Positions 36,754 through 43,068 of a stretch of 43,068 nucleotides of DNA are shown here, one piece after another. The notes below the pieces were generated by a model. It saw only the letters and a program-made list of their open reading frames with translations, made no database searches and was not told the DNA's origin. The translations under genes were made by a program, and so were the position numbers. The stretch comes from Microbispora rosea (GTDB lineage: Bacteria > Actinomycetota > Actinomycetes > Streptosporangiales > Streptosporangiaceae), in contig NZ_FTNI01000046.1 of assembly GCF_900156315.1 (NCBI RefSeq), forward strand, positions 1-43,068. Reading direction: 5' to 3'. The first letter of the stretch is position 1, and each line of letters opens with the position of its first letter.

Positions 36754-37511
36754 GTCTGGGTCACGATCACCCGGTCGCCGCGCAGTTCGAGCGCGTGCCC
36801 GCCGTACGTCGCGCGCAGCCGCTCGGGCGTCAGCACGTCGCCGGTCGGGCCGAACCCGAACTGGCTCCGGTTCAGCAGGCACACCTCGTCGCAGGCGAGG
36901 TGGGCGATGGCGAGGTCGTGAGTGCTGACGACGACGGAGGCGCCCTGCGCCTTGAGCGAGCCGATCGCCTCCAGCAACGCGTGCTGGCTGACCGCGTCCA
37001 CGCCGTTGAACGGCTCGTCGAGCAGCAACATCCTCGGCTTGGCGGCGATGGCCCTGGCCAGCAGCACCCGCTGGCGCTGCCCGCCCGACAGCGTGCCGAA
37101 CCGGTCACGGGCCCGCCCGGCCAGCCCGACCCGCTCCAGGGCGTCGGCCACCTCGGCCCGGTCGTCGGCGGAGGGGCGGCGCAGCCAGCCGATCCGCCGG
37201 TAGCGGCCCATCATCACCACCTGCTCGACCGACACCGGGAAGTCCGGGTCGAGCGTGTCGGCCTGCGGCACGTAGGCGACGTCGCGGCGGGCCTGCGCCG
37301 GGGGCCTGCCCAGCACCTCGATCCGGCCGCGTACGACCGGCACCAGGCCGAGCAGCGCCTTGATGAACGTGGACTTTCCGGCGCCGTTCGGGCCGATCAG
37401 CGCCACGGCCTCGCCCTCGTGGACGACGCCGTTCAGTTCTTCCAGCACCGGGACGTCGCCGTAGGCCACGCTCGCCCGGTCGAGCACCAGGGTCGGCGCG
37501 CGCTCACTCAT
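36750..37511 (-). CDS. znuC: Zinc/manganese ABC transporter ATP-binding protein
   Basis: The 253-aa ATPase has Walker A GPNGAGKSTF, Q-loop YVPQADTLDPDFP, signature LSGGQRQRVLLARAIA, Walker B MLLLDEPFNGVD and switch STHDL. The VEQVVMMGRYRRIGWLRRP stretch is typical of ZnuC/MntA-like ATPases. ATG 37511 overlaps the stop of the solute-binding protein (ATGA); the longer frame is shadow of that gene. It powers uptake by the two permeases encoded next. The C-terminal 40 residues (GFGPTGDVLTPERLRATYGGHALELRGDRVI) are the usual regulatory tail. Confidence 0.94.
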   Translation of the reverse strand: MSERAPTLVLDRASVAYGDVPVLEELNGVVHEGEAVALIGPNGAGKSTFIKALLGLVPVVRGRIEVLGRPPAQARRDVAYVPQADTLDPDFPVSVEQVVMMGRYRRIGWLRRPSADDRAEVADALERVGLAGRARDRFGTLSGGQRQRVLLARAIAAKPRMLLLDEPFNGVDAVSQHALLEAIGSLKAQGASVVVSTHDLAIAHLACDEVCLLNRSQFGFGPTGDVLTPERLRATYGGHALELRGDRVIVTQT

Positions 37512-38431
37512 GCGACGGTCCCCCTCAACGCGTTGACGATGGTGTCGGTATTGTGCTCCTCCATCTGCAGGTAGGTCGCACCGGCCGACCCTTCGGGGCC
37601 CAGCGAGTCGCCGTACAGCGCGTCCTCTCCGGCCACGACCCGCACCCCGGCCTCGCGCCCGATCGCCTCGGCCGTCTTCGGCGGCAGCGACGCCTCCGAG
37701 AAGATCGCCGCCACTCCGGTCGCCTTGATCTTGGCGACGAGGTCGGAGACCTGCTTGGCGGACAGCTCTGCCGAGGTGTCGAAGCTCGGGATGATCGAGC
37801 CGACGAACGTCAGCCCGTAACGGTCGAGGTAGTAGCCGAAGGCGTCGTGGTTGGTCACGAGCTTGCGCCGGTCGGCGGGGATGGACTCGACCTTCTTGGC
37901 GATCTCGCCGTCGAGCGCGTCCAGCTTCGCGTCGTACGCCACCCGGTTGGCCTGGTAGGCCGCGGCGTCGCGCGGGTCGGCGGCGGCGAACGCCTTCTCT
38001 ATGGTGTCGACCATCGTCTTGGCGTTGAGGGGGTTGTGCCAGATGTGCGGATTGCCGTCGCGGATCTGCACGCCTTGGGAGGCGTCCACCACGGGCCCGT
38101 CGAAACCGGCGGCCGAGATCGTCTCGTCCAGCCATCTCTCCAGGTCCACGCCGTTCTTGACGAGCACGTCGGCCTCGGCGATGGCCTGCATGTCCGCCGG
38201 GGACGGCTCGTAGTCGTGGGGATCGACGTTCGGCCTGAGCAACTGGTGGACGCTGACCCGGTCACCGCCGACGTTGCGGGCGAAGTCGGCCACCTGTGTG
38301 GTGGTCGCCACCACCTTCAGCGGCTGGGCCGGGTCGGAAGGCGAAGAGGACGCGTTCCCTTCGCCGCACCCGGCGGCGAACAGCACGAGCAGGGCGGCGG
38401 ACGACAGCGTACGGGCGAGAGGCGAGAGCAC
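37508..38431 (-). CDS. znuA: Metal-binding lipoprotein of the zinc/manganese importer
   Basis: The 307-aa protein begins with a lipoprotein signal, SAALLVLFAAGCGEGNASSS, whose Cys22 would be acylated. It belongs to the cluster A-I (TroA/ZnuA) family with metal ligands in VDPHDYEPSP, GNPHIWHNP, VTNHDAFGYYLDRYG and the Asp of GEDALYGDSLG. A His-rich loop, common in zinc-specific members, is absent, so manganese cannot be excluded; the Zur/Fur-like box upstream favours zinc. GTG 38431 is the start, with GAGGA upstream on the minus strand. It begins the four-gene import operon, with ATGA overlap to the ATPase. Confidence 0.92.
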   Translation of the reverse strand: MLSPLARTLSSAALLVLFAAGCGEGNASSSPSDPAQPLKVVATTTQVADFARNVGGDRVSVHQLLRPNVDPHDYEPSPADMQAIAEADVLVKNGVDLERWLDETISAAGFDGPVVDASQGVQIRDGNPHIWHNPLNAKTMVDTIEKAFAAADPRDAAAYQANRVAYDAKLDALDGEIAKKVESIPADRRKLVTNHDAFGYYLDRYGLTFVGSIIPSFDTSAELSAKQVSDLVAKIKATGVAAIFSEASLPPKTAEAIGREAGVRVVAGEDALYGDSLGPEGSAGATYLQMEEHNTDTIVNALRGTVA

Positions 38432-38447
38432 GACGAGTCCTCAAGTC

Positions 38448-38497
38448 GGCATATCAAAGTAGTGCGTCAAAGCAGTGCATCAAGCGATGCATCAGGG
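38448..38497. repeat. Imperfect 12-13 bp repeats in the leader of the metal-import operon
   Basis: Between the Zur-like box and the start codon lie four related units of 12-13 bp, including AGTGCGTCAAAGC, AGTGCATCAAGC and GATGCATCAGGG (38461-38497). The unit core is TGCRTCAA. The position fits a regulatory or RNA-level role, but no known motif was recognised. Confidence 0.6.
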
Positions 38498-38525
38498 GAA
38501 ACATCCCTTTCAAATGTCTCGCAAA

Positions 38526-38540
38526 TGAAAATCATTGTCA
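38526..38540 (-). promoter_or_regulatory. Zur/Fur-type operator of the metal-import operon
   Basis: TGAAAATCATTGTCA is a near-palindrome that closely matches the actinobacterial Zur box TGAAAATCATTTTCA. It lies about 95 bp before the lipoprotein start, where a repressor loaded with zinc would block transcription in zinc-replete cells. A Fur-type or Mur-type regulator could bind a similar sequence. Confidence 0.7.
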
Positions 38541-38593
38541 ACTCGGGACACTTCGACCGCCCGCCGGCCGCCGCACAGCCGCCGTAAAACGCG

Positions 38594-38625
38594 TACGGCT
38601 CCCGCGCCGGAACGCGGGAGCCGTA
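38594..38625 (-). terminator. Intrinsic terminator of the glutamine synthetase gene
   Basis: A perfect 13-bp stem (38594-38606 with 38613-38625, loop CCGGAA) lies 39 bp after the glutamine synthetase stop on the minus strand. On that strand it is followed by CGCGTTTTAC, a short U-run, so it looks like a true intrinsic terminator that separates the gene from the metal operon. Confidence 0.85.
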
Positions 38626-38663
38626 GGGAGATGAGGGAACCGTTCAGTTCCTCGTGAAGCCGA

Positions 38664-39677
38664 TCAGATCTGGCCGGCCTTCTCCAGAGCGGTGCAGCAG
38701 GTATCGACCATCAGGCGGGCGACGACGTAGGGGTCGACGTTGGCGTTGGGGCGCCGGTCCTCGATGTAGCCCTTCTTGTCCACCTCGACCTGCCACGGGA
38801 TGCGGACCGAGGCGCCGCGGTCGGAGACGCCGTAGCTGAACTTGTCCCACGGAGCGGTCTCGTGGTGGCCGGTCAGGCGGTCCTCGATGCCGTGGCCGTA
38901 GTTCTTGACGTGCTCCATGGCGTTGTCGGCCAGGGCCTCGCAGGCCGTGATGATCGGCTCGTAGCCCTCACGCATGGCCTTGGTCGAGAAGTTGGTGTGC
39001 GCGCCCGCGCCGTTCCAGTCGCCCTTCACCGGCTTCGGGTCGAGCGTGGCGGCGACGTCGAACTCCTCGGCGGTGCGGTAGAGCAGCCAGCGGGCGACCC
39101 ACATGTGGTCGCCGACCTCCAGCGGACCCGCCGGGCCCACCTGGAACTCCCACTGGCCGGGCATGACCTCGGCGTTGATGCCGGAGATCTTCAGGCCGGC
39201 GGCCAGGCAGCGGTCGAGGTGCAGCTCGACGATGTCACGGCCGAACACCTCGTCGGCGCCGACACCGCAGTAGTAGCCGCCCTGCGGGGCGGGGAAGCCG
39301 CCCAGCGGGAAACCGAGCGGGCGGCCCTCCTTGAAGAAGGTGTACTCCTGCTCGATGCCGAACCACGAGTCCTGCTCGGCGAACTTCTCGGCCACCTCCG
39401 CCAGCGGGGCGCGGGTGTTCGTCGCGTGCGGGGTCAAGTCGGTGTGCAGGACCTCGCACATGACGAGCACGTTGTCACCGCCGCGGATCGGGTCGGGGCA
39501 GGTGAACACCGGCTTAAGCACCAGGTCGGAGGAGTGACCCGTGGCCTGGTTGGTGCTGGACCCGTCGAAGCCCCACAGCGGCGGCTCGGCGCCGTCGGCA
39601 AGGACCTTGGTCTTGGAGCGGAGCTTCGCGGTCGGCTCCGTGCCGTCGATCCAGATGTACTCGGCCTTGTAGGTCAC
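38664..39677 (-). CDS. glnII: Glutamine synthetase type II
   Basis: The 337-aa enzyme makes glutamine from glutamate, ammonia and ATP. It is the eukaryotic-like type II form: TYKAEYIWIDGTEPTAKLRSKTKVL at the start, WGFDGSSTNQATGHSSDLVLKPV, WFGIEQEYTFF with the metal-binding Glu residues, GQWEFQVGPAGPLEVGDHMWVARW, and NGAGAHTNFSTKAMR. GTG 39677 is chosen because it has GAAGGG 6 bp upstream and gives the family N-terminus; the 17-residue extension to ATG 39728 is not in the family. Unlike GlnA it lacks the adenylylation Tyr loop. It is monocistronic, closed by the terminator at 38594. A GlnR-like box lies upstream. Confidence 0.94.
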   Translation of the reverse strand: MTYKAEYIWIDGTEPTAKLRSKTKVLADGAEPPLWGFDGSSTNQATGHSSDLVLKPVFTCPDPIRGGDNVLVMCEVLHTDLTPHATNTRAPLAEVAEKFAEQDSWFGIEQEYTFFKEGRPLGFPLGGFPAPQGGYYCGVGADEVFGRDIVELHLDRCLAAGLKISGINAEVMPGQWEFQVGPAGPLEVGDHMWVARWLLYRTAEEFDVAATLDPKPVKGDWNGAGAHTNFSTKAMREGYEPIITACEALADNAMEHVKNYGHGIEDRLTGHHETAPWDKFSYGVSDRGASVRIPWQVEVDKKGYIEDRRPNANVDPYVVARLMVDTCCTALEKAGQI

Positions 39678-39751
39678 GTCGATCCCTTCGAACGAGGCGG
39701 CCTGGCGTTCGTCCGCCACGCTCGACATTGCCGTTCTGGCATTTCGTAGCT

Positions 39752-39784
39752 TTTGCCCGTTTGTAACCGGAGTGTTAACGCGCA
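39752..39784 (-). promoter_or_regulatory. Possible GlnR box upstream of glutamine synthetase II
   Basis: Read on the minus strand the region contains TTAAC, GTTAC and GCAAA spaced by 6 bp each. GlnR boxes are GTnAC-n6-GAAAC, repeated. GTTAC matches fully and the partner only partly. GlnII genes are controlled by GlnR in Streptomyces, which makes it plausible. Confidence 0.4.
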
Positions 39785-39887
39785 TTCTTTGCCTTGACGG
39801 TGTTGTGACCCGCAGCACATGAACGCCGCTTTCCTGGGCAGTCGGATGAGCGTCCACCAATCGCAACCGCACTGGGAGTGAGCGCAG

Positions 39888-40397
39888 ATGGTCTTATTGG
39901 GCCTGCTTCTGGTTCTGATCGCGGCGGCGGCTGTGATCGAGGTGTCGGTGAACGACACCGCGAACACCATGCCGATCACGGTCCTGGACCGCACGTTCAA
40001 CCTCAGCCCGTTCGAGCTGTTCATCGCCGGTGTCGTGACCGCCGCCGTATTCGTCGCCGGTCTGCTGCTCATCACCGGCGGCATGCGCCGCGCGGCCGTG
40101 AAGCGCCGCCGGCTGCGTGAGGCGCGCCTGGCGGAGCGGGACCGCGTGTCCCGCCTGGAGGCCGAGAAGCGCGACCTGGAGCGCCGTCTGGAGACGACCC
40201 CGACGGCCTCGACGACCCCGACGTCCACCCCGAAGGTCGACCGGGACGGCGACGGAGTCGACGACCGGACCGAGCGGGCCGAGCAGGCGGAGCGTCCCAC
40301 CGCGCCGCACAACCGCCTCTCCATCCCCGCCCAGCAGTCGTCCTCCGACCAGCTGGTGGCGGGCGGGCGTCACGCGGCCGACGACCGCCGCGCCTGA
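39888..40397 (+). CDS. Membrane protein with two helices and a basic coiled-coil
   Basis: The 169-aa protein has an N-terminal membrane helix (LLGLLLVLIAAAAVIEV), an extracytoplasmic loop (NDTANTMPITVLDRTFNLSP), a second helix (ELFIAGVVTAAVFVAGLLLITG), then a basic coiled coil (RRAAVKRRRLREARLAERDRVSRLEAEKRDLERRLE). A Thr/Pro-rich low-complexity stretch and an Asp-rich VDRDGDGVDD segment, like a calcium-binding thrombospondin type 3 repeat, end it. The layout is like LapA-domain small proteins. GGGAGTGAG precedes ATG 39888. The gene is divergent from glutamine synthetase and shares a terminator with the convergent DUF72 gene. I cannot name a function. Confidence 0.75.
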   Translation: MVLLGLLLVLIAAAAVIEVSVNDTANTMPITVLDRTFNLSPFELFIAGVVTAAVFVAGLLLITGGMRRAAVKRRRLREARLAERDRVSRLEAEKRDLERRLETTPTASTTPTSTPKVDRDGDGVDDRTERAEQAERPTAPHNRLSIPAQQSSSDQLVAGGRHAADDRRA

Positions 40398-40421
40398 TCC
40401 GTCATGCCGGGGGTGACACTC

Positions 40422-40447
40422 GCCCGTCCGGTCACGACCGGACGGGC
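40422..40447. terminator. Bidirectional hairpin between convergent genes
   Basis: A perfect 11-bp stem (40422-40432 with 40437-40447) encloses the 4-nt loop CACG. It follows the membrane-protein stop by 24 bp and overlaps the end of the DUF72 gene on the other strand, so it can serve both transcripts. Confidence 0.8.
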
Positions 40448-41214
40448 TCGGGGGTCCGCTTGGAGGTCGGCTCGGGGAGCCGCGCCCTGCTGACGTCCCG
40501 CCCCTGCGCGCACGCCAGCTCAGCGAAGGTGATCGCGTTGCGTACGGCGGCGCCACCGGGGTCGTTGTTGAAGTAGACGTAGGCGTCCGGCGCGTCCCCC
40601 AGGCGGTCCACCCAGCTGCGCAGCGCACGCCGCCCATAGTTGGGCCAGGGCTCCGCCCCTCCCTCGTGGAAGCGCAGGTAGACCCAGTCGGCCGTACGCC
40701 ACAGGGGTCCGGCCGGCCGGCCGAGCCGGTCCGCCCAGCACAGCGCGGCCCCGAACTCGGTCAGCAGAGCGCGGATCTCGTCGGTCCACCACGAGGCGTG
40801 CCGGGGCTCGACCGCGACCCGTACGGCGCGCGGGAACCGGGCCAGGCAGGCCCGCAGCCGCCCGGCGTCCACCTGCAGGGTCGGCGGCAGTTGCAGCAGG
40901 ATGGGGCCCAGCTTCGGGCCGAGGCCCTCGGCCACGCCCATCAGCCGCTCGACCGGCTCCTCGGGGTCCTTCAGCCGCTTGATGTGCGTCAGGAAGCGGC
41001 TTGCCTTGACCGCCATGACGAAGCCGGGCGGCGTACGCTCCCGCCACGACTCGAACGTCTCCCGCTTCGGCAGCCGGTAGAAGGCGTTGTTGTTCTCGAC
41101 CGTGGCGAAGATCTCGCCGTAGCGCTCCAGCCACAGCCTCTGCGGCACGCCCCCGTAGACGAGGTCGCGCCAGTCGGCGTACTGCCATCCAGAGGTCCCC
41201 ACCAGCACGGGCAT
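40432..41214 (-). CDS. DUF72 domain protein
   Basis: The 260-aa protein is a TIM-barrel-like DUF72 member: VLVGTSGWQYADWRDLVY at the N-terminus, IFATVENNNAFYRLPKRETFESWRE, FVMAVKASRFLTHIKRL, LGPILLQLPPT, VRVAVEPRHASWW and VYVYFNNDPGGAAVRNA-like C-terminus. The family is widespread, and its activity is not established. ATG 41214 has AGGGGA 5 bp upstream; ATG 41220 is too close to that site. A 20-residue tail (SRARLPEPTSKRTPEPVRS) overlaps the terminator hairpin. It is divergent from the DJ-1/PfpI gene. Confidence 0.9.
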   Translation of the reverse strand: MPVLVGTSGWQYADWRDLVYGGVPQRLWLERYGEIFATVENNNAFYRLPKRETFESWRERTPPGFVMAVKASRFLTHIKRLKDPEEPVERLMGVAEGLGPKLGPILLQLPPTLQVDAGRLRACLARFPRAVRVAVEPRHASWWTDEIRALLTEFGAALCWADRLGRPAGPLWRTADWVYLRFHEGGAEPWPNYGRRALRSWVDRLGDAPDAYVYFNNDPGGAAVRNAITFAELACAQGRDVSRARLPEPTSKRTPEPVRS

Positions 41215-41297
41215 GCCCATCCCCTACCCCGTGGACGGCATAGATCGCGGCCAACGGGGCACGCGACGTCAAGAACGAGCAAAAGAGGGGAGCAACG

Positions 41298-41843
41298 ATG
41301 ATCCAGGGCAAGACGATCGCATTCCTCGTCGCACCCGAGGGGGTCGAGCAGGTCGAGCTCACCGAGCCGTGGAAGGCCGTCCAGCAGGCGGGCGGCACTC
41401 CGAAGCTGGTCTCGGTGGAACGCGGCGAGATCCAGGCGTTCCACCACCTCGACAAGGCCGACACCTTCCCGGTGGACGCCGTGGCCGGAGAGGTCTCCGC
41501 CGCCGACTTCGACGCGCTGGTCCTCCCCGGCGGGGTCGCCAACCCCGACTTCCTGCGCACGCGGCCGGAGGCCGTACGGTTCGTCAAGGAGTTCTTCGAG
41601 GCGGGCAAGCCGGTCGCGGCGATCTGCCACGCGCCGTGGACCCTCGTGGAGGCCGACGTGGTGCGCGGGCGCACGCTGACCTCGTGGCCCAGCCTCCAGA
41701 CCGACCTGCGGAACGCGGGGGCGACCTGGGTGGACCAGGAGGTCATGGTCTGCACGGACGGTCCTAACACGCTGGTGACCAGCCGGAAGCCAGACGATCT
41801 GAAGGCCTTCTGCCAGGCCGCCGTGGACGCGTTCGGCGCCTGA
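41298..41843 (+). CDS. DJ-1/PfpI family protein (type 1 glutamine amidotransferase-like)
   Basis: The 181-aa protein has the nucleophile elbow AAICHAPWTLVEADVVRGRTLTSWPS, whose Cys-His pair is the PfpI/YhbO active site, and the preceding strand DALVLPGGVANPDFLR. ATG 41298 has GGGGAGC upstream. Members are described as deglycases, proteases or chaperones that protect against glyoxals and heat, and the exact activity is disputed. The sequence is full length and intact. It is followed after 67 bp by a PfkB-family gene with a partial GCCTGA/TCAGGC hairpin between. Confidence 0.92.
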   Translation: MIQGKTIAFLVAPEGVEQVELTEPWKAVQQAGGTPKLVSVERGEIQAFHHLDKADTFPVDAVAGEVSAADFDALVLPGGVANPDFLRTRPEAVRFVKEFFEAGKPVAAICHAPWTLVEADVVRGRTLTSWPSLQTDLRNAGATWVDQEVMVCTDGPNTLVTSRKPDDLKAFCQAAVDAFGA

Positions 41844-41910
41844 GTCGGGGCTTTCCCGGGCGGATCAGGCTCTGTCATGCTTTCCGGGTGCGATCCCGCG
41901 GACTTACGGC

Positions 41911-42789
41911 ATGACCGAGGTTTTCACGCTCGGAGAGGCATTGGGCGTCGTCTCCGGCGACCGGCTCCGGCACGACATGACGATTCGCCTCGACGTGGAG
42001 GGGCCCGAGCTGACGACGGCGGTCGGCCTGGCCCGGCTCGGCCACACAGTGAGCTGGCTGGGCCGGGTCAGCGCCGACGAACTGGGCATGCGCACGCTGA
42101 CCGTGCTGCGCGGCGAGGGCGTAGAGGTTTCCCACGTACGGGTGGACGAGACGACGGCGACCGGGCTGATCCTCCGGCAGCGGCGCATCGGCCGTTCGTC
42201 GCACGCCGTCCACTACCGGGAGGGCTCGGCCGGGTCGCACCTGTCGACCGGCGACGTGCCCGGTGAGGCGGTCCAGTCGGCGCGGATCCTGCACGTCACC
42301 GGCGTCACCCTCGGGCTGAGCGGCCTCGCGTGGAGCGCCGTCCACCACGCCGTCAAAATCGCCAGGGACGCCGGCGTGCTCGTCTCCGTGGACGTCAACC
42401 ACCGCGCGAACCTGTGGGAGAGCTCGGAGGAGGCCCGGCAGGGACTCACCGAACTCGCCGCCTCGGCCGACGTGCTCTTCGCTACCCAGGACGAGCTCAT
42501 GCTCGTGGAGCCCGTGCTCGCCTCCACGCCCGAACTGGTCGTGACCCGGGGCGTCAAGGGAGCCAGCGCCACCGTCGAGGGACTGCGCTACGACACCCAG
42601 GCCGCCCCCGTGACCGCGGTCGACCCCTCCGAGGTCGGCGGCGCGTTCGTCGCGGGCTACCTCAGCGCGATCCTGGACGGCCTGCACCCGGCCGACCGCC
42701 TCAAGCGCGGCATCTCGGTGGCCGCCTTCGCGGTCGCCAGCCACAGCTCCTGGCAGGGCCTGCCCACCCGGGGCGAGCTGCCCCCGTGA
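41911..42789 (+). CDS. PfkB-family sugar kinase-like protein lacking the catalytic Asp
   Basis: The 292-aa protein has the ribokinase fold (KDG kinase-like): FTLGEALGVVSGD, LTTAVGLARLGHTVSWLGRVSADELG, VSVDVNHRANLWES and ELVVTRGVKGASATVEG. In active enzymes the C-terminal motif is DTTGAGDAF, where the last Asp is the catalytic base. Here the corresponding segment (residues 238-246) is DPSEVGGAF, so Gly244 replaces it and the anion-hole GAG is also altered. The N-terminal substrate Asn (usually GGAxxN) is Thr (VEGPELTTAVG). It may be a pseudokinase or a sugar sensor. ATG 41911 has no strong ribosome-binding site. Confidence 0.88.
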   Translation: MTEVFTLGEALGVVSGDRLRHDMTIRLDVEGPELTTAVGLARLGHTVSWLGRVSADELGMRTLTVLRGEGVEVSHVRVDETTATGLILRQRRIGRSSHAVHYREGSAGSHLSTGDVPGEAVQSARILHVTGVTLGLSGLAWSAVHHAVKIARDAGVLVSVDVNHRANLWESSEEARQGLTELAASADVLFATQDELMLVEPVLASTPELVVTRGVKGASATVEGLRYDTQAAPVTAVDPSEVGGAFVAGYLSAILDGLHPADRLKRGISVAAFAVASHSSWQGLPTRGELPP

Positions 42790-42941
42790 CCAGCGACGTC
42801 ACGTGCCGGAGCACGCCGTCGGCCTGATTCTGCGGTCCCCAATCTGTGGCTCCAAGAGATTCTCGCGTGAGCTTGCACAGCCCACAGAGAGACGAAAGAA
42901 TTCATACACGCTTTCGAATCTCATGAGGGGGTGCGACGGAT
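42790..42941. other. Spacer with probable promoter before the final gene
   Basis: This 152-bp gap is AT-richer than its surroundings (for example AAAGAATTCATACACGC near 42896) and probably carries the promoter of the gene running off the window. A loose dyad, CTGTGG-CT (near 42846) and AGCCCACAG (near 42879), is the only structure seen. No reliable -35/-10 could be chosen. Confidence 0.4.
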
Positions 42942-43068
42942 TTGTTCGACGCCGATCCCGACCGCCCTCGTCATTCGAATTTCTCTGACGGCTGGTGGGA
43001 CCGGTTGACCGCCGATTCTCCGCTCTGGTCGTCCGAAGGCTCCCTGGCCCGCGAGCACTTTCCGATCA
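42942..43068 (+). CDS. 5' part of an unidentified gene (runs off the window)
   Basis: From a TTG at 42942, with GAGGGG 11 bp upstream, a frame stays open to the end and reads LFDADPDRPRHSNFSDGWWD, then RLTADSPLWSSEGSLAREHFPI. The amino-acid composition is protein-like, with Trp, Phe and His at positions that look meaningful, whereas other frames stop. The start is uncertain, as no ATG or GTG lies in this frame upstream. Only about 42 residues are seen, too few to name a family. Confidence 0.4.
   Translation, partial: MFDADPDRPRHSNFSDGWWDRLTADSPLWSSEGSLAREHFPI

Noticed and set aside
38448..38497. CRISPR array
   Set aside because: The units are 12-13 bp with no spacers and no cas genes; they are ordinary leader repeats.
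39678..39872. Longer N-terminus for glutamine synthetase
   Set aside because: The 65 extra residues are not part of the GlnII family and run through the promoter; GTG 39677 has a good ribosome-binding site.
42803..42988. A 61-codon plus-strand frame near the end
   Set aside because: It crosses the AT-rich promoter region, lacks a ribosome-binding site and has no protein-like character; the TTG frame from 42942 is a better candidate.
1..43068. Insertion sequences, prophage genes, tRNA or rRNA
   Set aside because: No transposase, integrase, phage structural protein or tRNA cloverleaf with CCA-like end was recognised on either strand by reading.

Overview
The window is about 43 kb of very high-GC DNA with tightly packed genes, many GTG/TTG starts and many 1-4 bp ATGA/GTGA overlaps. 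The gene content points to a filamentous actinomycete: an actinobacterial group 1h (former group 5) [NiFe] hydrogenase, an F420-type luciferase-like oxidoreductase, a DUF574 methyltransferase, glutamine synthetase II, and PP2C/STAS signalling. Streptosporangiales or a relative is my guess and is not proven here. I saw no rRNA, tRNA, CRISPR array, transposase or phage gene.

Layout. 1-4.9 kb: the 3' end of an archaeal-type fructose-bisphosphate aldolase/phosphatase, a DUF1918 gene, a phosphoribosyltransferase, a LacI regulator overlapping a NarL-type two-component pair, and a small GlsB/YeaQ membrane protein closed by a strong terminator. 5.0-15.8 kb: one continuous operon for a high-affinity H2-oxidising hydrogenase. 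It runs two SIS proteins around a HypC-like protein, hhyS, hhyL, a NifU-like protein, DUF5947, DUF6084, an unknown 426-aa protein, a maturation protease, a 34-aa membrane protein, then hypA, hypC, hypD and hypE. HypF lies separately at 17.4-19.8 kb on the other strand, beyond a divergent SDR/LysR pair. No hypB is present.

19.8-22.8 kb (minus strand): a PAS/GAF-like/SpoIIE phosphatase, a B12-binding protein with the CarH-type W-x9-EH signature, and a STAS anti-sigma-factor antagonist. This looks like a partner-switching cascade with a cobalamin, probably light-sensing, input. It is the most interesting system in the window, and hypF lies 29 bp downstream of it. 22.9-28.1 kb: a TauE/SafE exporter, a dienelactone hydrolase, an LLM oxidoreductase, an AT-rich operator in front of a 54-aa protein, a sulfite-oxidase-type molybdoenzyme and a quinone-oxidoreductase-like MDR protein.

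28.2-32.6 kb: an ECF sigma factor, its zinc-finger anti-sigma factor and an ABC transporter in one overlapping operon. 32.6-35.0 kb: a DUF574 methyltransferase, a stand-alone glycogen-binding-like domain and a zinc alcohol dehydrogenase. 35.0-38.5 kb: a zinc (or manganese) ABC importer behind a Zur/Fur-like box. 38.6-43.1 kb: glutamine synthetase II, a membrane coiled-coil protein, DUF72, a DJ-1/PfpI protein, a PfkB-family protein lacking its catalytic Asp, and the start of an unidentified gene.

Short tandem duplications recur at gene ends (751-770, 19814-19844, 21175-21213, 24646-24684). One of them multiplies the start region of the B12 protein.
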